Source: Amyelois transitella (taxonomy: Eukaryota; Arthropoda; Insecta; Lepidoptera; Pyralidae). From it: 64,000 nt of DNA. The translations under genes and the position numbers were made by a program. Under the pieces are notes generated by a model. The model had not been told where the DNA came from. It made no database searches and saw only the letters and a list, made by a program, of their open reading frames with translations. The first letter of the stretch is position 1. Every line of letters starts with the position of its first letter. The stretch is from assembly GCF_032362555.1 (NCBI RefSeq), contig NC_083512.1, forward strand, positions 6,002,001 to 6,066,000, given 5' to 3'. Of the stretch, positions 20,249 through 30,600 are shown piece by piece.

Positions 20249-22427
20249 CTGCAAATAAATAGTTCACTTAAATAAATAAGAAAAAATCATACGTAGTTTA
20301 TGTTGGACTTAACAAATGGTTAAAACCAAACAGAAAAAGAGAGGGGGAAATCAAGATTTATTATCAACACTTGTGAAACTCATGAAGTAAAGACCCATAG
20401 GGTTCTATGCACATTCTACTATATGGAACATAGCTACTACACCTTCACACAAGCATTATACAGACACAGTGTGGCACACTATTTCACCTCATTTATGAAG
20501 TGAGAAAATGCTATAGATTATTACTGTGTAATAAGAAGCATCAAATACAGACTTGAATAATATTTAATGAAGCGAAGGAAGTATGCAGAGATTGTGGCAA
20601 GTGGAAAGAGGTAGTCTCTGCCTACCCCTCCGGGAAAGAGGCGTGATTTTATGTATGTATGTATGTATAATATTTAATACCATAGGTAACTCCTTCTGAA
20701 CTTTGAGGTTTTGAGTTCTTAAGACTATCAGGTAGAGTCCTCAGGCATTCTACTAACATATTGGCACCAATTTCTGAAAGCTGGGCTGTCAATTCGGGTT
20801 GCTTGATATCTCTGGACACTGGGACAGTTTTCTGACTTATAATTTCACCTGAAGCAAAACCAAATATATCAATCAAACATATAGTCTCTTTGTCTGTATT
20901 AAAACAAGGAAATCAGAATAATAGAAGACCAGGGAAATGACAAATCTTATTTGAAACAAATGGAATGATGTGTTGTCGTCCAGCTACAAATGTAATCTTC
21001 TGCATGGTTGGAAAGCCATTTTTTAAGTTCTGTGCATATATCCTTTTACATATAGTAGCCATACATTCATACATACATAAACTCACGCCTCTTTCCCGGA
21101 GGGGTAGGCAGAGACTACCTCTTTCCACTTGCCACAATCCCTGCATACTTCCTTTGCTTCATCCACATTCATAACTATATACCATATAGAAGCCATAGAC
21201 TCAGCTATAGAAGCTCTATATAGTAGCCATTGACATAAAAATATGTAGATAAAAATGTATACCCACCTACATCAAAAATATTTGGTTTTATTTTCATAAG
21301 TGAGACACCAGCAACTTTATCTCCATACAGCAGTGTGTAAATAATTGGTGCAGCACCTCTCCAGCGAGGCAATAAGCTCGGGTGAACATTTATCATCCCT
21401 CTGAAAAAATTATTTGTTTGTTTGGTATGTAATAAAATGTATAAAAGCAACCTATTTGAATCTTAGTTCCATTCCAGTCAAGCTGAACATGGCCTATCAG
21501 TCTTTTCAAAACTGCTGGCTCTGTTTACCCTGCAAGGAGTATAGATGTGATTTTATGAACTTTTACTGATTACTTTGGGCCTGGGATATTTATCTATGTA
21601 AATGTCTTAATTATAAAGCGGTAGTACGCACTGTCTGTGACACCGGAGGTCCCGGGTTCAAATCCCGGCCAGGGCATGAGGAGAAAAGAACTTTCTATAA
21701 GTATTTATTATAAAATATAGTATCGTTGAGTTAGTATCTCGTAACACAAGTCTCGAACTTACTTCGAGGCTAACTCAATCTGTGTAATTTGTCCCGTATA
21801 TATTTATTTATTTATAATGGTTATTAATTTAAAGGAACTATGAAGCAAGGTTCAGTTTCAGCCAAATTTAAACTTTGCTGCTCTCAGTAGTTTTGGCCTA
21901 TACATTGTCATCAAGGCATTTCTTAACATAAGGGTTTTATACATATTGATAAATAGGTACTTACAATGGGAACTTTTCAAGAATGTCATCTTTGATTAAA
22001 TGACCAAAAGCCACGATTAATCCAACATCATATTCTGCTGTACGAAGATTTGATAGAGGCCAATTTATGGTTTTTAACCCTTCTGAGAACGCATAGTTTT
22101 CGATTTCGGTTTTGTGTTTAGAAGTGTTTGTGATGACCAAGTCCAATTTCTTGATCACATTTTCCTTTTTTCTGTTTGAAAATAAATGTTTTCTATTTAT
22201 CATAATTTTATATATGACGTAAAATGAACCAAAACATTTTTTGTAATAAGGAAATTAAATTACCTGAAATCATTAACTTTCTTCAAACTACTGAGGGCTA
22301 TGTTGTCAGATCCGAAGAATAACACATTATAATAATTACGTGTGCTAAATTTTCTGTTATAAGCATACTTTTTTATATTAAAATATCGGAAAATTCGAGA
22401 TTTGAGGTTATAAAGTTTTAATGTCAT
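19875..22427 (-). CDS. Mtfmt: Mitochondrial methionyl-tRNA formyltransferase (5 exons)
   Basis: This enzyme transfers a formyl group from 10-formyl-tetrahydrofolate to Met-tRNA(Met) in the mitochondrion, making fMet-tRNA for translation initiation. Five exons (22264-22427, 21965-22171, 21267-21400, 20681-20848, 19875-20248) join in frame to 1047 nt, giving 348 aa. The N-terminus ([20 protein letters not shown]) is basic and free of acidic residues, as expected for a targeting peptide. The catalytic domain has the GSDNIAL start, [16 protein letters not shown], and [15 protein letters not shown], with N128 and H130. FDVG carries D167, aligning with the third catalytic residue (D146 of E. coli Fmt). 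The C-terminal tRNA-binding part is complete. Nothing essential appears missing. Confidence 0.95.
20249..20680. other. Mtfmt intron 4
   Basis: Intron of 432 bases. Its left part is unremarkable. Its right part is taken up by a LINE 3' end (20567-20668) whose (TATG)n tail stops ~12 bases from the exon 4 donor. Confidence 0.7.
20567..20668 (+). mobile_element. LINE 3'-end fragment with (TATG)n tail
   Basis: Plus-orientation copy: GGAAGTATGCAGAGATTGTG, GGAAAGAGGTAGTCTCTGCC, AAGAGGCGTGATTTTATG, then (TATG)n. Translated in the element's frame it gives the family phrase ...[16 protein letters not shown]. It is almost identical to 21060-21162 in the opposite orientation. Confidence 0.8.
20681..20848 (-). 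CDS. Mtfmt: Mtfmt exon 4
   Basis: Encodes residues 169-225 ([14 protein letters not shown]...SEGVTY), linking the catalytic and C-terminal domains. Its length (168 nt) is a multiple of three and both borders are phase 1, so skipping it would keep the frame. The acceptor is TTTGCTTCAG|GTGAAA and the donor CTATG|GTATTA. It is flanked by inverted LINE copies. Confidence 0.93.
21060..21162 (-). mobile_element. LINE 3'-end fragment, inverted partner
   Basis: Minus-orientation copy of the fragment at 20567-20668, differing at about four or five positions over ~100 bases. It lies in Mtfmt intron 3. Together the two copies bracket exon 4 as an inverted repeat. Confidence 0.8.
21267..21400 (-). CDS. 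Mtfmt: Mtfmt exon 3
   Basis: Encodes residues 124-168 plus one base, with the family signature [27 protein letters not shown] and FDV. It carries all three presumed catalytic residues (N128, H130, D167). The acceptor is TTTTTTCAG|AGGGATG and the donor GATGTAG|GTGGGT. Confidence 0.94.
21479..21556 (+). repeat. GTGCCGTG-family repeat, 3' fragment
   Basis: Plus-orientation fragment with AAGCTGAACATGGCCTATC, AGTCTTTTCAAAACTG and ATAGATGTGATTTTATG. It lies in Mtfmt intron 2. Confidence 0.6.
21618..21817 (+). repeat. tRNA-derived SINE, 5'-truncated
   Basis: Plus-orientation copy from GCGGTAGTACGC through box B (GGTTCAAATCC) and GGCATGAGGAGAAAAGAAC to the CTGTGTAATTTGTCCCGTAT end. The first bases of box A are missing. 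It lies in Mtfmt intron 2. Confidence 0.75.
21965..22171 (-). CDS. Mtfmt: Mtfmt exon 2
   Basis: Encodes residues 55-123 plus two bases ([16 protein letters not shown]...DDILEKFP). It covers the central strands of the formyltransferase fold. The acceptor is TTTTCAAACAG|AAAAAA and the donor CCCATT|GTAAGT. Confidence 0.92.
22264..22427 (-). CDS. Mtfmt: Mtfmt exon 1
   Basis: Encodes residues 1-54 plus two bases. It starts at the first in-frame ATG and contains the presumed mitochondrial presequence followed by [14 protein letters not shown], the first strand of the catalytic domain. The donor is TTTCAG|GTAATT. Confidence 0.9.
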
Positions 22428-23618
22428 TGTTTATAATGATTATTTTTTGACAATTGATTGACGTTGACAATAGTTACAGGTACTTAACCTAATGATAGAG
22501 TTACTGATGGTAAAGGGCTTTACTCACTATGCGACCGCTTCACTTCGCAACTTCGCTTACTTAACCATTGTAGCTAACTTATTGGGCACATTTTTTACAT
22601 TAACACGACTAACTATGAAATTGATATTTCGTCTTAAAATGAGCTTCGATAATCTCGATAGCGTCTAAAGTATTTACGATACGTAACGTACGGTACGTTA
22701 TTTAAATCGAGTCGAGCAGCAACAACACTGCTGGTTTGTACGTCTTTACAGGTTTTTACAGGGTTACGGACCTCATGGAGAAGACAGTCGGAAGTTGCTT
22801 CACGTAATTATCTGATGTTTTAATTTTTACAACGAAGACATTGGCAGAATTGCAAGGTTAGGTACTTATCCCATATTAAATCATGTTAAAAGCTGCACTT
22901 AATGAATTTTCCTATTCTCTTAGTCATCTTTAACGACATCCATGGGAAAGAGATTGAATGGTGCTATTTTAAGGTAACGGCAATATGGGCTGTGTATCAT
23001 GTGTAAATAGCCATAGCGGCGTAGTCGAAATTGAAAGCGTAAAGTTTGCGAGGTCAACGCTAAAATAAAAATTACAGTAATTTTCTCAACATTTATAATG
23101 TAATAAAACATCGATTTTCGTTTTTATCTTGCGTCTTTTTTTACATTTTGTCTATCTTTACATTTATAAAAATAGTTTATGTTATTATTTAGTCAAAAAC
23201 AATTACATTATCATATACATTCTTAATAAGTAGGTAAGTTTTTACGGCGTTGGTGAGAACAGATATTTCGCGGTTTTTACAACAATAAATTATAACTATT
23301 AAAATACTAAGAAATCTTAAACAAATTACTCTTATTAAATTTTTAGAACTTATAGGCATGTAACTAGTAATTTTAATTATGATGAAATTAATGACATTTG
23401 TGTTTTCTTGCGAAAGAAGTATGTAAGGATAGTGGTAAGATGGTAGTTTCAGCGTACCCTTCCGGGAATTAGTTTGTTGCGTTTTCTAGTTTGCAAACCT
23501 CCAAAATTCTAGAGGTATCTATCGTTTAAATCACGTCATGTAGGTTACCTCTAGAAGCTTATTTACAGCATTTGATTTTAGAACAGTGAGTTAAGAAATC
23601 TTACAGCTATTTAATTAT
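22428..23618. other. Between Mtfmt start and opsin stop
   Basis: Presumed Mtfmt promoter and 5' UTR (near 22430-22800) and the opsin 3' UTR. A short palindrome TAACGTACGGTACGTTA is at 22685-22701. Positions 22927-22952 hold a scrap of the GTGCCGTG family (ACATCCATGGGAAAGAGAT), and 23418-23480 a degenerate LINE 3' end. No gene is supported here. Confidence 0.45.
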
Positions 23619-24658
23619 CTAAATTGTAGGATCCGTATTTAATGATACTATGCTTTTTAAGGAGCGAGTTTGAAAACTTTTCTTTTTTGCAAATTTAGGT
23701 TTCGAATACCAAGACGGAGGGCTGACGACGTCTTCTTCAAAGCTTTTCATGCTTATACTCTTTTGAGAACCCTCGCGATCTATAACTCTTGAAGATATCG
23801 TTTTAACTTTCGGACCACGCCTTTCTAATAATTGGTCAGTCTGATAGGGAATGTCAGTCATCTCGATGATCTCTACATCAGTGTCACTTAGATCTTTACT
23901 TGGTCTATGCATTTTTGTGGACTCTGTATAGTATCCTATGGTTTTCATAGTACCTCCCATTCGTCTGGATTTGTCCCTATACAACAACTTCTTAAATTCC
24001 TTTCGAAAGTTTGGATGGGTTATTATGTAAATGAAAGGATTTATACACGCGGCTGTCTTGCAAAATAATGCGGGTATCATGGAGGATAAAGGCGTAATGA
24101 GATCTTTTCTCCCAAATATGCCCAAAAGAGCGACTACCGCATAAGGCGTCCACGATATAAAAAATAAGGCTATGACGGCCATGACGAGAGCGGCCAATTT
24201 AATTTCCGCTTTGCGTTTGGCACGCTCTTTGACATGTCTGGATGAAAGCCTTTGCTCCTGATTTTTAGTTGTAATATTCCTATTACAGACTACGGTCCGG
24301 AAAATGCTTAGGTAGCAAAAGAAAATTGTACAAAAAGGTGCAACCCATGCGGCACAAAAAAAGACAAATATGAAAATGCGGGGCCGACTCTCTTCAGTGA
24401 GATAGTCAAAACTGCAGCTCGTGAGGTAGCCTTCGGGGACGTAGCGCCCGTATCCGATGTCAAAGGCCGGGACGGAGGCGAAGATAGCAGCGTAGAGCCA
24501 GGCGACCACCGCCAGGATTCTAGCTCGTATGGTAGTGATGGCTCCTACTGCTTCTAAAGGTCGGACCACTGCCCAATAACGGTCCAGGGCGATAGCTGAC
24601 AACGTGGCGATTGATGTGGTGCCAGTTAAACCTCCCACGAATCCGTAAATAACGCAAC
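23619..24658 (-). CDS. Rh7: Opsin exon 3 (TM3-TM7 and tail)
   Basis: Encodes residues 211-556 of the shorter form: [70 protein letters not shown] and a basic, Ser/Thr-rich cytoplasmic tail ending LNTDPTI. It is one long uninterrupted exon. The acceptor is TATTACAG|GTTGCG. The tripeptide after TM7 is HPN where most r-opsins have HPK. Confidence 0.93.
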
Positions 24659-27600
24659 CTGTAATATGAAAAAATTTATATTTCTTTTGTTATTTTAATT
24701 TTGTAATATGTTTAAAAATTGAGTGTATTGTATAGGAATCAGGCATACCAGTTTTTCCCAAGGCAGGGCCAAAGTGGAAAGAGTTGAAAATGAAGATTGG
24801 CGTTTTAGCAAGCATCATAAAGTCGCTTAGAGCCAGATTCGCCACGAGGATGTTGCCTGGAGTGCGCAGACTGCGGCATCTGAAACACATCAATCAATGT
24901 CTTTGATCTTTTGTGCCACATGTGTAAGCTTCAGAAATATATTGTAATATTTACGTAGTTCTTCATTTTATGTTAAAAGTGTATATTTAGCCATATAGTT
25001 CAATCGGAATAAGTTATGATAGTCCTATATTATTGCCATTTATATGATATTGCTTTTAATTATAAGAAAATGATACATTTCATTTCGTCAAAAGAGACAT
25101 AAAATTATTGTTACAAGAAGCATAAAGCCCATCGCCAATCATTATAATCATATTTTTATTCTGCCATGTAGAGAAAGCCATCATTTCTTTAAAGAGGCTT
25201 GAGATAGGTATACCTATATATTTTTTAGTATTAGATCAAATGTATTGGGTTTCCTGCTTAGAATATTAATCGTTCCACGACGAGTCCGTCAGAAACAAAA
25301 CTCTATTATGGAAATGTCCCCATCATCTGTTCACGGAATTGCTTAAATTGCCGGCTCGATTAACTGGGCAGACCTTCATGAAATACAATCAGATTGTGGG
25401 TTTAGATAGTTCCTTATGTGTATTATAAGAAATTTCATTTATTTATTATTAACTTGATGTTGCCCGCGATATCGTTCGCCGTAAGAATTCACTGAAAAAC
25501 CTACTTTAAAGGTTCCTTACTATTGTATTATATGTATATATTTTTTATACTAGGATGTTTTGGTTATTATGTTATGTAGAAGTAAGTAGTTTAATCATCT
25601 TCAATAGTTATTTATGTTTATTATCTCAAATATTTCCTCTATCATTAAAATAGATTTTTTTTCTATTTATCACAATTTTACCAATTTTTTTGCGTATAAG
25701 TATTTTGAGTTACTTTTGTAAAAATAAATTCATGTAAATTAATAACATATAAAAGTAATTTATTTTTAATAAATTAACTTATACGTAATTATATGCATTG
25801 ACTAAATTAAGAACAGGCACTAGGCGGCAGGAGAGAAATTCTGAGACTGTCGGAGTGCATATTTAGCTATTCGCCTCACGGAGATGAGGGTAGGTTTGTC
25901 ATAGTAATTGAAACACGTACACACACTTTCCACGAGAAAATTAGTGCTGTTTTTTATATGCTACAGTCTTCTGTAAATAAAAAAGACGTAACCATAAAAA
26001 CATTCGTGTATAATAGCAACTCAGATTGCTTTGTGTACTTACTCTATTGAACAATAAAATGCACAGTTTAGGGTATATTGCCCATTTTCTCGATTAGAAA
26101 AGTAGTTTTAAATGTTACATGGCTTCTTGTAAATGTTTGCTATTTAATTAATTTATCTATACATAGAAAATATAGAAATAGTTTTCCGTTGACTTTTCGT
26201 ATATTTTGACTCCGCTTCTCATTCAGAACAGTTTAGTAATATTATTAAATTATAGGACAACGTAAATATTTGTTTCATCAATTTTATGTAACGCTGCCAA
26301 GGCAAACAATAAAATAAACAGATTATATCTATAAATATAACAACTAATATGCAAATATCTTCGGTTCAGTTCTCATTGCCATCAACGCAATATGTGACTC
26401 ATAAAATATACTTATTGAAGTTGGTCAACATGAATTAAAATTACCCTAAGGACATGTGACAATGCTTTGCATCTGCAACGCGAACGACGAATATATTCAG
26501 TGAGTTACTTTACATACGAACTATGTATAACTTTCGTAGAAATTAGAATAACTTAAGACTATGAAAGATGTAAACTGATGAGTTCCTTAATTTTGATCAT
26601 TCTGGTTTTTATTTGGTTGTCTGAAACTCAGAACAATAGCAGTATGATGTAGTATATTTTATTGTAGTTATTTAAGTAAGTACGTTTACTTTGGGTTCTG
26701 TTTATCTGCCACTTCCGAGCTATAAGACTATTTGTATGTGGGTAAGTTTATTTACTTGAGAAAACATTTATACGCAATAAAGCGTTGAAAACTTCAATAA
26801 AAATAAAGGTGTTATTTCACACTAAAAAGTTAAGGTTTACTCAAAGAGTAACGAAGACTGGATCTCGCACGATTTGTTAGTATTCATGAGGCAACTCGTC
26901 TTTGTCGCGGCCCCACTTCTGCTTTTCCTGAGAAAAAATATGACGGTGGTAACGAGCAGGACCCTTGTATAAACTATTCCGTGTTACCTATATAAGAACT
27001 GAGTAATTGTAGCTTTATATTTATCGCGCAATTTAATTTTGTGATTTAGAATCTAAACATTTTATATGGTACAAAAATTACTTCATTTGAAATCTATAAT
27101 CTTTTGCTTACTAAGCAATCAAAAATTACTAACGGTGAGCATTACAGCGATTGATCATCATAATCAGCAATAAACATACAGATAATTCAAATATACAAAA
27201 TATACTTAATGAAATAGAATTTGTTCTGTTTACTAACGTAACACATACCTAAATGTTACATGAAATTAGAGTTGGGTCTCTATTGGCATGAAAGATCTGT
27301 TATCTCAAACTCGTCATCTACAGACAGGAAAAGTATCTGAAATAATATGGCCATATTTCATATTTGGAAATCTATGTGACAGACCAATATTACGGGCTGT
27401 TACACATAAGAAATGTTTATAAAATATTTACACGAAAAATATAATACATATATGCAATACGGAAATTAAAAAAAAAATGAATGTCAAAAGTTATAATTAT
27501 GAGTGATGACAAGGTAATTAAGTAAAAGGATTTATTTTTATCCCCTAGAGAAATACCATTAGTATCAAAGTATTGCAATATCAGAGTGACGAATTTCCTC

Positions 27601-30600
27601 AGAAAATTTCAATCACACAGCTTTAAATTGACATTGAAAAATGACGTGCCAATTATTATCGCCAGCTGTTACACGCCCCAATTTGTGCGCTAGTACTAGT
27701 GGTCTAATATTTTACAAATACGTTATGTCGTTTACCTGTTCCTGTAACTGAAACATTCTTATACGCATATAATGTTATCAAAATACTTAAATCTGAAATT
27801 GATATTAGTTAATTAATCTTAAAGAGGTAAATTCAGAAGCTTAAAAAAAGATATTAATCCTGCGACTGTCCCTGTTTACCTCGTAAGAGATAAAGACGTC
27901 AACGTGTGTAAAACACATAGGTACATACATTTTGTTTCAACCGTTTGGGCATACATATGGCAACAAACCGCAACTCCAATTTCAAATAGCAGAAAAACTG
28001 TCGCATAAGGTAAGAATACAGAAAAAATGAGACGGAATAAAATTTATAAGTAAACACAAAGAGGTTTTACCAGAATTAAAATATAAAAATACAAAGCTTG
28101 CAATTCAAAAGTTCAAAGAAACTTCTACATTAGTTCTACGAAAGTGCTACGAGTGCTACAAAAGTGCTACGTTCGTAGCGCGTTTGAAGGTCCAACTCAG
28201 ATACAAGACAATTTGCAAGATTTACTGCTACGCTTTTGTTTTTGTTTTTAATAATATTGTGTTACCATTCAGCTCTCTCTCGTTTTTAAATGATTTTATA
28301 CATTTAAAAGGTTATACATTTTTATGTATTATTAAGAGATTTTGAAATTGTTTTTAGTTGATTAAGTGTGAAATTGTTTTTAGTTGATTAAGTGTTTCAT
28401 CTAGTGTTTGTTTCATAATTAAGTTGATATAATACTGTTTTGATGATTGAACTGAGAAAAGCAACTTAAAGATGATATATATATATATAGATACATCCGT
28501 TTGTAGGAGTTGTTTTTCTGGATAATTTATTACACTTCCGATTCTGTTTCATTGTGATACGACCGATTACGCTTAATAAATATGTTTGTTACACAGTTCT
28601 CTAAGGTTGACCTAGTTTGAGGCAATAAACAAGTAAAACGTTGCCAACGTAATAGATTTTAATTTTAAATGCAATTCCACTAATGTTGGACACATACATA
28701 ACTGTCTTTGCCCCTATAGACATATATGCGAATGCAATGGCCGCCTTTAGCTTTATCTTCTTCCTCTATATTCTATATTCCATGTTACATCCTGACCGCT
28801 CTGGAGAGAAGCCCGGGGTACCCTTTGTACACTGTCGCTACTACGATAGTATAGCGTAACGTATGCCCCATCACCTGCACATTGAAGGGTCTGCGTGTCT
28901 ATTCACAAATATCACCAAGAAATATGGAGGTATTATCTTCTGTCCCTGTTTATATTTTCATATAACCCTAGTGGAGAAAAAGGATAATAATATATACATA
29001 TATATCAACGTTCATGAATGACTCTGCTGTACGTGAACGATGCCTCTGGACATTACATATTTCAATCAGGTTTTTATGCCTTATAGTGCAGACCGATTCA
29101 ACTGTTTCAAAAAGACTGAAAAGCTACGTTCAGTTCGATGGCTTAAAGCATTTGATAATGCTTTATAAGAGAGGTGCGATAAACTGATCCTTGTTAATAT
29201 CATTTGCGACAGTTGATATGCTAAAAAGAAGAGCGGGTCGTAAAGAAAGACTCTTACCTATCATTGGTACGTATTATACTACTTAGTATAAACCGGGAGT
29301 CTTGTGTTAAAAACAAGCCTTAGAGACCATCTTATATTCTGAAATTACTGCGAGAACGGGAAATAATCAAGATTATTAGTTTGCCACAGTTAAGAATGAA
29401 GAGATTGCAGTGCCTCTGATATCTTTACCTCACAACAAACAATGGCGTTTGATTAGCATCAGAATGACTGACACGGGATGCAAATTAACAAGACAGATTG
29501 TATTCTTAATCAGACTACTTAATCTGGGTGGATCTCTGGTAATACAGAAAGGGTAAGGAAAGGATAAAACAACCCCTTTCCTATTCTCATCGCAGCGTAT
29601 TGCAAATTGTGTTTCTAGTTCTGAAGGAAAAAGTATGAGTTTCGTTAAAGACGAGTATGTGACACTTTAAATGCTGTAATTTTTTACGGAGCTATTAAAT
29701 TTTATGGTCGACTGCCAGTCAGTCATCAACCAATTTTGGAATTTTTGTACGTACATATCTACGTATAATCAAGTCTATGTATCTTATGAAGTAGACAAAA
29801 TTAGGAAACAGGTAAATTTTTATTTTATTGTACTTAAGTCGTCTCCTACTATATCCACATAAATAGATTGCATGGTCTAACTATATTTATTAAAATATTT
29901 CATCAATTTCTCCGTAGTTAATCAATTTGGTAGTGCCCAGAAATTTAATAACAATTATCACTGTGTTACCGTGGTATATTAAATACAATAAGAAACGTTT
30001 TTGATGGAAAGTCGAGTTAATAATAAAAAAATACGTGTATTATGTCCAAATATTTGCCACGACCTATATTTATCTTTAGCAGATGATAATTAAAACTTTA
30101 CTGCATGAACATGGATTTCATTTGTATCTCATTAAACACAACACATATTATATATCTAATTTTGGGAGTTAATCAAAGGGCCCCTCAGGAAATTAAATGA
30201 TTACGTGTTGATTTCACAAACAGCAATTAAGTGTTTGTTTGTATAACAAGATCGAATCAGTTTGAAGCATTAAATCTTACGCGTATTAATTAACAAGGGA
30301 TTCTCTTACGCATGCAAGATTTTCGGTAGATACATACCTAAGGTACATAAAAAGGACGTAAGCATTCCCGGAGCATCCAACTGCCATCATCACTATGTAC
30401 AGACTGCCCAGTACATAATTAACGCTAGGATCAGGAGGAGGGAAGTGCAGCCAGTGAGAATTTATCAACACCAAGTAGTCGTTCGTGTACAAGCCCTTTT
30501 CCCGCCATAACCTCTCCGGCCACTGTTTTTTAAATCTGGCCACTAATGACAAGGGAGCGACATCGGAAACAGCCAGTCCGGAGTTCATATGCACTAGATG

